64,000 nucleotides of DNA, from NCBI GenBank assembly GCA_945901085.1, contig CAMDJV010000005.1, positions 53,760 through 117,759 of the forward strand, written 5' to 3'. Both the position numbers and the translations under genes were made by a program. The notes under the pieces were generated by a model. It saw nothing but the letters and a program-made list of their open reading frames with translations, was not told where the DNA came from and made no database searches. Positions 8,521 through 16,636 of the stretch are shown piece after piece (position 1 is the first letter of the stretch; each line of letters opens with the position of its first letter). Source of the stretch: Rhodovarius crocodyli (GTDB lineage Bacteria; Pseudomonadota; Alphaproteobacteria; Acetobacterales; Acetobacteraceae).

Positions 8521-9362
8521 ACCCGGCAACCTTCCAGTATCTCGCGGGCATGGTGAAGCAGCGCTCGGGTGGCGTGCTCATGGCCAACCAGGGCTATATG
8601 CTGCATAGCCGCCTCGCCCCCCTGCTCAAGCGCGAGGGGCTGGCCAGCCTCGATGCCCTGGCGCTGAGGCTGCGCGGCAGCGGCGCCGAGCCCCTCGCGC
8701 AGGACATGACGGAGCTTCTCACCACCAACGAAAGCCATTTCTTCCGCGATGGCAAACCCTTCGAGCATCTAAAGGAATGGCTGCCCCTGCTGCACAAGGC
8801 CCGTGCGCCGGGGCTGCCCATCCGCATCTGGTCCGCCGGCTGCAGCACCGGGCAGGAGGCCTATTCCATCGCGATGATCCTGGCCGAGGCGCAGGCGCTG
8901 GGCGATGCCAGCCTGCAGGCCCGCCGCTTCGAAATCCTCGGCACCGACCTCACCCGCGCCGTCCTCGACCGTGCGCGCGAGGCCAGCTTCACCCAGTTCG
9001 AAGTCCAGCGTGGCCTGCCCATGCGCCAGTTGATGCGCCATTTCACCCAATCCGGCAGCCTCTGGCGGGCCAATGACAATCTGCGCGCCTATACAAATTT
9101 CCGGCAGGCCAATCTGCTGCATGACCTGCGGAGTTTCGGCCGGTTTGACCTGATTTTCTGCCGCAACGTGCTGCTGTATTTCGATATGCCGACAAAGTCG
9201 CGCGTGCTGGGCGGGCTGGCCGGGCAATTGGCGCCCGATGGCGCGCTGTATCTCGGCGCGGCGGAAACCGCGCTGGGCATCACCGACAGGCTGGAACCCA
9301 TGCCGGGCGAGCGCGGGGTCTATCGCCCGGCTGCGGCCGAACCAGCCCGGGCCAGCGCGTAG
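8517..9362 (+). CDS. cheR: Chemoreceptor glutamate methyltransferase CheR
   Basis: A 281-residue SAM-dependent O-methyltransferase acting on chemoreceptors, opposing CheB. It has the small N-terminal helical domain (about 1-70), the conserved LLTTNESHFFRD motif that bridges domains, the SAM-binding WSAGCSTGQEAYSIAM, the acidic EILGTDL that contacts SAM, and FDLIFCRNVLLYFD late in the fold. Length is typical. The start overlaps cheB by four bases. Its last 43 bp overlap, on the opposite strand, the end of the small ribbon-helix-helix gene. The operon ends here, and no terminator is evident. Confidence 0.95.
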   Translation: MNPATFQYLAGMVKQRSGGVLMANQGYMLHSRLAPLLKREGLASLDALALRLRGSGAEPLAQDMTELLTTNESHFFRDGKPFEHLKEWLPLLHKARAPGLPIRIWSAGCSTGQEAYSIAMILAEAQALGDASLQARRFEILGTDLTRAVLDRAREASFTQFEVQRGLPMRQLMRHFTQSGSLWRANDNLRAYTNFRQANLLHDLRSFGRFDLIFCRNVLLYFDMPTKSRVLGGLAGQLAPDGALYLGAAETALGITDRLEPMPGERGVYRPAAAEPARASA

Positions 9363-9550
9363 CGCAGGGCAAAAAGCCGCAATTGGCTGGCCAGGGGCTC
9401 CCCGGCTTCGGCCCGCGCCGCATCCTGCACTGCCACCAGGGCGGCGAGGCTGCCCGGGGCTGCCGCCTGCTCCAGCACCGCCCAGAATTCGGGTTCCAGC
9501 GCCACCGAGGTGCGGTGGCCGGCCAGGCTCAGGCTGCGCTTCTCAAGCAT
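9320..9550 (-). CDS. Ribbon-helix-helix domain protein
   Basis: A 76-residue small protein starting MLEKRSLSLAGHRTSVALEPEFW. This is the hallmark of the alphaproteobacterial Ribbon-helix-helix family (PF13467 type): a basic beta-strand (KRSLSLAGHRTSV), a helix beginning EPEFWAVLE, and a later LASQLRLFALRY helix. Members are predicted DNA-binding proteins and are commonly found beside fumC, as here. It overlaps fumC by 8 bp upstream and runs 43 bp into the 3' end of cheR on the other strand. The longer upstream reading to 9628 lies wholly within fumC and is not used. Confidence 0.75.
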   Translation of the reverse strand: MLEKRSLSLAGHRTSVALEPEFWAVLEQAAAPGSLAALVAVQDAARAEAGEPLASQLRLFALRYALARAGSAAAGR

Positions 9551-10928
9551 GCGGCCCGAGCATCTCCTCCGGCCGCACCCAGCGGTCGAAATCCTCAGGG
9601 CTGACAAAACCCAGCCGGGCCGCGGCATCGCGCAGCGTCAGCCCCTCGGCCAAGGCCAGCTTGCCGATCTGCACCGCCCGGTCATAACCAATATGCGGGT
9701 TGAGCGCGGTGACCAGCATCAGCGATTTTGCCAGGTTCTCGGCGATGCGCGGCAGGTTGGGCGAAAGCTTGGCCACCATATGCTCGGCAAAACTCTCGGC
9801 CGCATCGGCCAGCAGCCCGGCCGATTGCAGCACGGCATGAATGATCACCGGCTTGAAGACATTCAACTCCAAATGCCCCTGCGCCCCGGCCACGGTCACC
9901 GTCGTGGTATTGCCCATCACCTGGGCGCAGACCATGGTCAGCGCCTCGGCCTGGGTGGGGTTGGTCTTGCCCGGCATGATGCTGCTGGAGAGGCCATCGG
10001 CGGGGATCACCAGCTCCGCCAGCCCCGCATTCGGCCCGCTGCCCAGCAGGCGAATATCATTGCCGCATTTGTTGAGGCTGACCGCCAGCACATTCATCGC
10101 GCCCTGCAACTCAACAAACACATCATGCGCCGACATACCCTCACCCGGCAGGTCATTGGCCACGAAAGCGAGGCCGGTGCGCGCGGCCAAAACGGCGCAG
10201 AATTGCCCGGCAAATTCCGGATGGGTGTTCAACCCAGTCCCCGCCGCCGTGCCGCCCTGCGGCAACACCAGCAGCCGCGGCAGCACATCGCGCAGCCGCG
10301 CCATGCCCAGGCCCACCTGCCGCGCCCAGACGGCGAATTCCTGCCCCAGCGTGACCGGCACCGCATCCATCATATGGGTGCGGCCCAGCTTCACCACCCC
10401 GGCCCATTCCACCGCCCGTGCGACCAGCGCGGTATGCAGCACGCCAAGCGCTGGCAGCAGGCGCTGGGTCAGGGCCTCGGCGGCAGCGATATGCATCACC
10501 GCCGGAAAACTGTCATTGGAGCTTTGGCCGAGATTCACATGATCATTGGGGTGCACCGGCGCCCGTGCCCCCAGCGCCGCGCCCAGTATCTGGTTGGCGC
10601 GGTTGGAAATCACCTCATTGGCATTCATATTGGTCTGGGTGCCGCTGCCGGTCTGCCAGATCGGCAGCGGGAAATCCGCATCGCGCAGGCCCGCGACAAT
10701 CTCCTCCGCCGCCGCTTCAATTGCCTCAGCAAGTTGCTTTGGCAATAAACCAAGCAAAGCATTGGCCTCCGCCGCCGCCAATTTCTGCAGGCCCACGGCG
10801 CGGATCATCCCGGGCGGAAATCTCTCCGAGCCGATGCGAAACAGCCCCCGCGCCCGCTCGGTCTGCGGCCCCCATAGCCGCTCGGCGGGAATCTCCACGC
10901 TGCCCAGGCTATCGGTTTCGGCTCTCAC
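9543..10928 (-). CDS. fumC: Class II fumarate hydratase
   Basis: Interconverts fumarate and malate in the TCA cycle. The 461-residue protein has the class II lyase family features: TDSLGSVEIPAERLWGPQT near the start, QTGSGTQTNMNANEVI, the THMMDAVPVTLGQEF segment, and the superfamily signature GSSIMPGKTNPTQAE, here LSSSIMPGKTNP. I place the start at the GTG at 10928 because it forms a GTGA overlap with the upstream deacetylase and puts the conserved ETDS four residues in. A TTG at 10952 with GAGGAG upstream would add eight residues and cannot be excluded. It is iron-sulfur independent, unlike class I fumarases. The RHH gene follows with a short overlap. Confidence 0.95.
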   Translation of the reverse strand: MRAETDSLGSVEIPAERLWGPQTERARGLFRIGSERFPPGMIRAVGLQKLAAAEANALLGLLPKQLAEAIEAAAEEIVAGLRDADFPLPIWQTGSGTQTNMNANEVISNRANQILGAALGARAPVHPNDHVNLGQSSNDSFPAVMHIAAAEALTQRLLPALGVLHTALVARAVEWAGVVKLGRTHMMDAVPVTLGQEFAVWARQVGLGMARLRDVLPRLLVLPQGGTAAGTGLNTHPEFAGQFCAVLAARTGLAFVANDLPGEGMSAHDVFVELQGAMNVLAVSLNKCGNDIRLLGSGPNAGLAELVIPADGLSSSIMPGKTNPTQAEALTMVCAQVMGNTTTVTVAGAQGHLELNVFKPVIIHAVLQSAGLLADAAESFAEHMVAKLSPNLPRIAENLAKSLMLVTALNPHIGYDRAVQIGKLALAEGLTLRDAAARLGFVSPEDFDRWVRPEEMLGPHA

Positions 10929-11839
10929 TTGGGCGGGTGCTCGCGCAACCAATGGCGGGCAATCTCCTCACGCGTCGCCACCCAGACATCAGGGCAGGAA
11001 GCCGCATGTTCCAAAAACCGCGAAAGCGCCGCGGCCCGCGCCGGGCGGCCCACCAGCCGGCAATGCATCCCCACACTCATCATCCGCCCACCCTCGCGGC
11101 GCAGCAGGTCCAGCGCGTCGCGCAAATGCTGCTCATAGCCATCATTGCTGGTGAAGCCGGGCGGCACGGCAAACTTCATGTCGTTATTGTCGAGGGTATA
11201 GGGGATGATGAGCTGCGGCTTGCCCGCAACATCAACATAATGCGGCAGGTCATCATCATAGGCATCGCTGTCGTAGAGAAAGCCACCCTGCTCAGCCACC
11301 AGCGCGCGGGTGCGCGGGCTGAAGCGCCCGGTATACCAGCCCACCGGCGCTCGGCCGCAGAGCCGGGTGATGGTCTCCACACAGGCGGCGATATGCGCCC
11401 GCTCCACATCCTCGGGCACATTGTGATAATCGATCCAGCGCCAGCCATGGCTCGCCACCTCATGGCCCTGGGCGGTGAAGGCAGCGGCGATTTCCGGGTG
11501 CAGCTCCAGCGCCCGGCCCACGCCATAAACGGTCAGCTTGAGGCCACGCTCGGCAAAAAGCCGCAGCACCCGCCAAGCCCCGGCCCGCGCACCATAATCA
11601 AACTGGCTTTCCACGCTGCGGTTGCGCTCACCCAGCACCGGCGTGCCGCCCGGCACCTCATGCAGATAAAGCTCGCTGCCGGCATCGCCGTTCAGCACCG
11701 TGTTCTCAGCCCCTTCCTCGTAATTCAGCACGAAGCTGAGCGCAACGCGCGCCCCTCCCGGCCAGCGCGGATCAGGCGGGTTGGCGCCATAGCCAACCAG
11801 ATTGCGGGGATAGGGGTCTTGGGCGTCGAGGATCGTCAT
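10925..11839 (-). CDS. puuE: Polysaccharide deacetylase family, PuuE-type allantoinase
   Basis: A 304-residue NodB-homology protein. The start YPRNLVGYGANPPDPRWPG, then VLNYEEGAENTVLNGD and the ESQFDYGARAGAWR segment, are characteristic of the cofactor-light PuuE allantoinase / peptidoglycan deacetylase-like subgroup. The motif GHEVASHGWRWIDYH matches the NodB metal-site region. PuuE opens allantoin to allantoate in purine catabolism; other members of the subgroup are uncharacterised, so the substrate is inferred. No other ureide genes are in the window, but an amidase lies two genes upstream. The GTGA overlap with fumC suggests co-transcription. Confidence 0.7.
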   Translation of the reverse strand: MTILDAQDPYPRNLVGYGANPPDPRWPGGARVALSFVLNYEEGAENTVLNGDAGSELYLHEVPGGTPVLGERNRSVESQFDYGARAGAWRVLRLFAERGLKLTVYGVGRALELHPEIAAAFTAQGHEVASHGWRWIDYHNVPEDVERAHIAACVETITRLCGRAPVGWYTGRFSPRTRALVAEQGGFLYDSDAYDDDLPHYVDVAGKPQLIIPYTLDNNDMKFAVPPGFTSNDGYEQHLRDALDLLRREGGRMMSVGMHCRLVGRPARAAALSRFLEHAASCPDVWVATREEIARHWLREHPPK

Positions 11840-11849
11840 GGCGGCGAGT

Positions 11850-12368
11850 TTACACCGGAATGGAACGATCCGCCTCTCCCAAAGGCCGCTGCATGGTCAC
11901 GATATCCACCCAGCGGCCAAATTTCAGCCCCACCGCCCGCATCACGCCAATCTGGCGAAAGCCCAGCGACAAATGCAGCCCCACGGAGCCCACATTCTCG
12001 CTATCGCCGATCACCGCAATCATCTGCCGAAAGCCGCGCCGCGCCGCATGGTCCAGCAGCGCCGCCACCAGGGCCTTGCCCACGCCCTGGCCGCGCACAT
12101 CATCGCGGACATAAATGCTGTCCTCAACGGTGAAGCGATAGGCGCTGCGGTCGCGAAACTGGGCGTAATAGCCATAGCCGGTGATCTCGCCCTCATGCTC
12201 CGTCACCAGCCAGGCGCAGCCAGCCTCCTGCACCTTGGCCATGCGTTGGCCCATTTCGGCCAGGCTGGGGGCGGCTTCCTCAAAAGTGCCCGCACCATGC
12301 GCGACATGATGGGCATAAATCGCGGTGATGGCCGGCAGGTCGGCCTCGGTCGCCTCGCGCGGGGTCAC
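11850..12368 (-). CDS. GNAT N-acetyltransferase, phosphinothricin-acetyltransferase-like
   Basis: A 172-residue GCN5-related acetyltransferase. The sequence REATEADLPAITAIYAHHV near the start, GTFEEAAPS, the acetyl-CoA loop VRGQGVGKAL (R/QxxGxG/A) and the late segment SVGLHLSLGFRQIGVM align with the Pat/Bar/YncA branch of GNAT proteins. Such enzymes acetylate the amino group of phosphinothricin, methionine sulfoximine or related amino acids; the physiological substrate is not known here. The start overlaps the amidase stop by four bases (ATGA), and the deacetylase follows after 10 bp, so all three are probably in one transcript with fumC. Confidence 0.85.
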   Translation of the reverse strand: MTPREATEADLPAITAIYAHHVAHGAGTFEEAAPSLAEMGQRMAKVQEAGCAWLVTEHEGEITGYGYYAQFRDRSAYRFTVEDSIYVRDDVRGQGVGKALVAALLDHAARRGFRQMIAVIGDSENVGSVGLHLSLGFRQIGVMRAVGLKFGRWVDIVTMQRPLGEADRSIPV

Positions 12369-13555
12369 AGGCCCAGCTCTTCGGCAACCCGCGCGGCCAG
12401 GCTCAGCAGCATGCGGTCCTGTCCGGCCGCGGCCACCAGCGACAGGCCAATCGGCGCGCCATCCAGCCGCGCCGCCGGAATGCTCACCTCACACAACCCG
12501 CCCAGCCCGGCGATGGCGGTGACGCCCATGGTCTGTTCGCGCACCGCATTCTGCTCGGCCTGGCTGGCCGCGAGCAACGGCGCCGCCATCGGCGAGGTCG
12601 GGTAGGCCAGCACCGCACCGCCCTCCAGCAGGCAGCGCATGCGGTGCTGGAAGCGCTTGCGGAAACCCCGCCCGGCGGCGGCCTTCTCAGCCGGCATCGC
12701 CTGCGCTGCGGCAAAGCGTTCGCCCACGCCCGGGCCAAAACCCGGCTTGGTCTGCGTCACCCAGCGGCCCAGCGTGGCCCAGGCCTCCTGGGCCTGCATG
12801 CAGCGGAAATTCTCATAAAGCTCAAACAGCCCCTCAGGCATCAGCGTCAGCCGCAGCGCCTGGCCCATCACCCTTTCGGAGGCCGCCAGCGCCGGCTGCA
12901 GCAGCGCTGCCACCTTGGGGTCGGCATTGGCCCAGACATCATCGGGCTGCAGCAGCGGCCCGGCCGCCCCAGCCTTGCCCAGCGGCAGAATTTCCCCACC
13001 CACCCGTGCCAGCACCGCGGCATTGGCGGCAAACCAGCCGGGCGTGTCAAAGCTAGGCCCCAGCGCGCAACAGCCAGCGAGGCTGATCGCCCCCCAGCTC
13101 GGCCGGAAGCCAAAAACGCCGCAATAACTCGCAGGAATCCGCACCGAGCCACCGGTATCGCTGCCCATGGCGAAATCCACCTCACCCGCTGCGACAGCAG
13201 CCGCGCTGCCGCAGGATGAGCCGCCGGGGAAGCGATCCGGCGCATTGGGGTTGATCGGCGTGCCGTGCCAGACATTCTCGCCGGTTAGGCCAAAGGCCAG
13301 CTCCACCGTCTTGGTCTTGCCCACCAGGCTGGCGCCGGCCTCCAGCAAAGCCAGCACCACCGGGGCGGTGCTGGCAGCCACGCCATGGCTGCGCGCCCAA
13401 TCGGGATTGCCATAGGACGTCACCTCACCAGCGACGTCGTAAAGATCCTTCACCGCGAAGCGAAGACCGGCCAGCGGGCCACCCGGCGTCCCCGCCAAAG
13501 CAACCCTGGGCCCTGGGATGAAGGCCCCATCCCGCTCTGCCTGCGTCAAAGCCAT
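12365..13555 (-). CDS. Amidase-signature family hydrolase
   Basis: A 396-residue amidase-signature enzyme. The Ser-cisSer-Lys triad is visible: Lys36 in FAVKDLYDVAG, the cis-Ser in GGSSCGSAAAVAAG and the nucleophile Ser in GSDTGGSVRIPASYCG. The FAVKDLYDVAG...YGNPDWARSH context resembles the plant AMI1/bacterial short amidase group rather than GatA. It hydrolyses an amide; substrate unknown. I chose the ATG at 13555 (MALTQAERDG). A longer reading to 13570 adds only five residues. It is the first gene of the amidase-GNAT-deacetylase-fumC-RHH run on the minus strand, with 78 bp upstream to the next gene. Confidence 0.85.
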   Translation of the reverse strand: MALTQAERDGAFIPGPRVALAGTPGGPLAGLRFAVKDLYDVAGEVTSYGNPDWARSHGVAASTAPVVLALLEAGASLVGKTKTVELAFGLTGENVWHGTPINPNAPDRFPGGSSCGSAAAVAAGEVDFAMGSDTGGSVRIPASYCGVFGFRPSWGAISLAGCCALGPSFDTPGWFAANAAVLARVGGEILPLGKAGAAGPLLQPDDVWANADPKVAALLQPALAASERVMGQALRLTLMPEGLFELYENFRCMQAQEAWATLGRWVTQTKPGFGPGVGERFAAAQAMPAEKAAAGRGFRKRFQHRMRCLLEGGAVLAYPTSPMAAPLLAASQAEQNAVREQTMGVTAIAGLGGLCEVSIPAARLDGAPIGLSLVAAAGQDRMLLSLAARVAEELGL

Positions 13556-13632
13556 ATAAACCCCCACCACAAAAACCGGCTCACGCTACCGCAAGCCGGA
13601 AACCGGGGGAAGCAAGCCCCCGGGCAGAGGCC

Positions 13633-15012
13633 TCAGCGCGCCCGCAGCAATTCCGGCACGTGCAGCAGCACCTGCTCGTTATTATCCGGCGCATTCGGAT
13701 GGCGGCCGGCCGAGAAGGGATAATTATTGTCATTGCCGACAATGATGTGGTCGGCATCGACCATGGCGACATTCTCAATGGTGAAGAAGGGGAAGGTGAA
13801 GCGGCCAGCGGGGGCGCCGGCAGGCAGCGCACCGCGGTCACGCACCAGGCCCTGCGGGTCCTGCATCGCCATCAGGTCGATATGGCCAATCTTGCGGACA
13901 TAGCCCTCGGCATCGGCCGCACCCAGATCGATGAGATAGACGCGCTTGAACCGCGCCGGCAGCGGGAAGCAGGGGGCGGCAGCGGTCGGCGCCACGCCTT
14001 GGGCGCAGGCCAGGCCGGGGTCGCCCTCGCCATTGTCACGCTCGATCACCAGGGCGCGGCGGTCGTCGATCATGTTGAAATCGCCAATGGCCGTCGCACC
14101 AGCCTCCAAGCGGTAGCGCAGGCTGCGGCCGGTCCAGGCGCCACGCCCGGTGTTGAACTCGATCAGGCGCAGGAACTGGCCCTCGGATTGGTCAGAATTG
14201 GCGGCGAAGAGCGGCTGCTCCAGCAAGGCCCAAATGGTCTGGCCATCGGGCGTCATCGCCATGCCCTCATAGCCGCCGGAGCGGCGCGAGCGGTAGGGCA
14301 CCGCCGCGGTGGGCGTGGCGGGCAGTTGGAAGGCGTGGTTGTCGGGGCTGCGCAGCGGCTGGCCGTCCAGCATGGTCTCGAAGAAGCGCGTCACCCGGCC
14401 TTCGCCGTCGGTCTGGAAGATGTAGGGGCCGAATTCTTCGCCGAACCAGAAGCTGCCATCCGGCGCGTTCTGGATGCTCTCGATGTCGAGATCAGCACCG
14501 GTCAAATAGCGCTGGGCAGAGGTCTCGGTGGCGATGGGGAAGGGCAGCACGCGGTTGGGGTCGGAGAGAAAGATGGTGCGTTCGACCGTGGTCGCGCCAG
14601 TCTGGAAATTCGGCCGGATGCGGTGGAACATCAGCAGCGCATCGGCGCTGTTGCGGCGCGTGCCGAAGCCATTATCGGTGGTGACCCAGTAGGAGCCATC
14701 ACCCACAGGCCGGATGCCCGAAAAGCCCTGCACCGGCTGGCCTTGCAGCGGCAGGCCCACGCCGGTGCGGCGGTTGCCATGCATGGCACCGGTATCGGCG
14801 GGAATGCTGCCCAGGGCCTCGACGCGGCTATTGCCCGGGCCGGTGAAACGGCCAGAATTGGCAAAGCCCGGGGGCGCATCGGCCGGCGGCGCGATCAAGG
14901 TGGCGGCGGGCAGCATGGCGTGGCCAACGACGCGGGCTTCGAAGCGCTGGTCGGCGCTCGCGGCATTTGTCAGGGCAATGGCGGCGATGCCGGCCAGAAG
15001 CAGATTGCGCAT
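13633..15012 (-). CDS. Exported esterase-like phytase-family protein
   Basis: A 459-residue exported protein: MRNLLLAGIAAIALTNAASA is a clear Sec signal peptide. The mature part has the beta-propeller-like pattern of the 'esterase-like activity of phytase' family (PF13449): GFSGIRPVGDGSYWVTTDNGFG, DIESIQNAPDGSFWFGEEFGPYI, GGYEGMAMTPDGQTIWALLE and late NDNNYPFSAGR. Members are periplasmic or secreted and may hydrolyse phosphate esters; activity is poorly characterised. The start is set at the ATG before the signal peptide rather than the upstream in-frame codon at 15039. It stands alone, transcribed away from nothing obvious, 80 bp downstream of mlaF on the same strand. Confidence 0.8.
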   Translation of the reverse strand: MRNLLLAGIAAIALTNAASADQRFEARVVGHAMLPAATLIAPPADAPPGFANSGRFTGPGNSRVEALGSIPADTGAMHGNRRTGVGLPLQGQPVQGFSGIRPVGDGSYWVTTDNGFGTRRNSADALLMFHRIRPNFQTGATTVERTIFLSDPNRVLPFPIATETSAQRYLTGADLDIESIQNAPDGSFWFGEEFGPYIFQTDGEGRVTRFFETMLDGQPLRSPDNHAFQLPATPTAAVPYRSRRSGGYEGMAMTPDGQTIWALLEQPLFAANSDQSEGQFLRLIEFNTGRGAWTGRSLRYRLEAGATAIGDFNMIDDRRALVIERDNGEGDPGLACAQGVAPTAAAPCFPLPARFKRVYLIDLGAADAEGYVRKIGHIDLMAMQDPQGLVRDRGALPAGAPAGRFTFPFFTIENVAMVDADHIIVGNDNNYPFSAGRHPNAPDNNEQVLLHVPELLRAR

Positions 15013-15092
15013 GGGGATCCTCCAAAATGGAGCCCCCATCTAGCCAGTATGTGTTGCACTGCTCTGACAGAAGCATGACCACTTCGCGCCAA

Positions 15093-15860
15093 TCAGCGGC
15101 GCAATTCCATGCTGATCGGCCCCTCACGCTCACCACGGGCAAATTGGTCCACCATGGCATTGCCGGTCTGCCCCAGGCTCGCCGCCGGGCCGTCCCAGAC
15201 AATCCGGCCCTTATAAATCATCGCCGCACGCTGGCCGATGCGCCGCGCGCTCGCCATGTCATGGGTGATCGAAATGGCGGTCGCACCCAGCCTTTGCACA
15301 CAATCAACGATCAGCCCATCGATCACCGCGCCCATGATGGGGTCGAGCCCGGTGGTGGGTTCGTCGAAAAACAACAGATCAGGGGCGGCGGCCACGGCGC
15401 GGGCCAGCGCCACCCACTTTTGCATGCCCCCCGAGAGTTCGGCCGGCGAGAGATCACCCACGCTGGCCGCCAGCCCCACCTGGGCCAGCACCTCGGCCGC
15501 CTTGTCGCGCGCGCCGCGCCGCGTGATGCGCTTCTGCGCCAGCAGCTTGAAGCAGACATTTTCCCAAACCGGCAGGCTGTCAAACAGCGCGCCATTCTGG
15601 AACAGCATGCCAATGCGATCCATCAGCGCCGCCCGCTCCCGCCGGGACATCGCCGCCACATCGCGGCCATCGATCAGGATGCGGCCGGCATCGGGGGTAA
15701 TCAGCCCCAGGATGCATTTCAGCATCACCGATTTTCCGCTGCCCGAACCGCCCAGTACCACCAGCGAGGAGCTGGCCGGCACGGCGATATCCACACCCTC
15801 CAGCACCGTCTTGCCGGCAAAGCTCTTGCACACGCCTTCAAGGGTGACGGTGAGCGTCAT
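15093..15860 (-). CDS. mlaF: ABC transporter ATPase of the Mla phospholipid-transport type
   Basis: A 255-residue ABC ATPase. Walker A GGSGSGKS, signature LSGGMQKWVALARA and Walker B LLFFDEPTTGLDP are all visible. The LSGGMQKW variant with PIMGAVID after the D-loop is typical of the MlaF/Ttg2A group that powers retrograde phospholipid transport between outer and inner membranes. The ATG at 15860 overlaps the mlaE stop as ATGA. The longer upstream reading to 15983 lies within mlaE and is rejected. The usual third gene, mlaD (MCE-domain binding protein), does not follow; the next gene is the unrelated phytase-like one. Confidence 0.9.
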   Translation of the reverse strand: MTLTVTLEGVCKSFAGKTVLEGVDIAVPASSSLVVLGGSGSGKSVMLKCILGLITPDAGRILIDGRDVAAMSRRERAALMDRIGMLFQNGALFDSLPVWENVCFKLLAQKRITRRGARDKAAEVLAQVGLAASVGDLSPAELSGGMQKWVALARAVAAAPDLLFFDEPTTGLDPIMGAVIDGLIVDCVQRLGATAISITHDMASARRIGQRAAMIYKGRIVWDGPAASLGQTGNAMVDQFARGEREGPISMELRR

Positions 15861-16636
15861 TGCGCGAAAAACGCCTCGGTCACCACATAGTCGAGTGCCA
15901 GAATGAGGATCGAGGCCAGCACCACTGCCGAGGTCGTCGCCATGCCCACGCCCTGCGCGCCGCCGCGGCTGCGATAGCCGCACCAGCAGCCCATCAGCGC
16001 GATGACAAAGCCAAACACCGCCGCCTTCACCAGGCCGCTGACCACATCCATGGTCTCCAGCACATCCCAGGTGGAATCGAGAAAGGCGGCGGAAACGAAG
16101 CCGAGCTTCGCCGTGCCCACCAGATAGCCGCCCATCACGCCGATAATATCCGCCACCAGCACCAGCAGCGGCAGCGCCAGGGTGGCGGCGAGCAGGCGCG
16201 GCGCCACCAGATATTTCATCGGGTCGGTCGAAAGCGTGGTCAAGGCGTCGATCTGGTCAGTCACGCGCATGGTGCCCAGCTCGGCCGCCATGGCGGCACC
16301 GATGCGCCCGGCCACCATCAGCCCGGCCAGCACCGGCCCCAATTCCCGCGTCACACTCAGCGCCACCACCGAGGCCACGGCGGATTGCGCATTGAACCGG
16401 GCAAAGCCGGTATAGCTTTGCAGCGCCAGCACCATGCCGGTGAACAGCGCCGTCAAGGCCACCACCGGCAGCGAGAAATAAGCGACCTCAATAAAGTGGC
16501 GCAGAAATTGCCGGCCGTGAAAGGGCGGGCGCACCAGATGCGACAAGGCCTCCAGCGCAAACAGCGCCAGGCCCCCCACCTCCTGGCAGGCGCGCAGCAC
16601 CGCGCGGCCGAGGCCTGCGAGAAAACCCAGCAGCAT
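15857..16636 (-). CDS. mlaE: MlaE-type ABC permease
   Basis: A 259-residue inner-membrane permease of the MlaE/DUF140 family. Features: an N-terminal amphipathic region followed by five or six hydrophobic helices, the family core GMVLALQSYTGFARFNAQSAV, and the conserved coupling segment TRELGPVLAGLMVAGRIGAAMAAELGTMRVTDQIDAL, which contacts the ATPase. It forms the channel of the phospholipid transporter with MlaF. The start ATG overlaps the alr stop by one base (TGATG), so alr, mlaE and mlaF are one translationally coupled unit. Confidence 0.92.
   Translation of the reverse strand: MLLGFLAGLGRAVLRACQEVGGLALFALEALSHLVRPPFHGRQFLRHFIEVAYFSLPVVALTALFTGMVLALQSYTGFARFNAQSAVASVVALSVTRELGPVLAGLMVAGRIGAAMAAELGTMRVTDQIDALTTLSTDPMKYLVAPRLLAATLALPLLVLVADIIGVMGGYLVGTAKLGFVSAAFLDSTWDVLETMDVVSGLVKAAVFGFVIALMGCWCGYRSRGGAQGVGMATTSAVVLASILILALDYVVTEAFFAQ

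Noticed and set aside
13660..15078. A 472-codon open frame antisense to the phytase-like gene
   Set aside because: Shadow of the signal-peptide-bearing gene on the minus strand; no family features.
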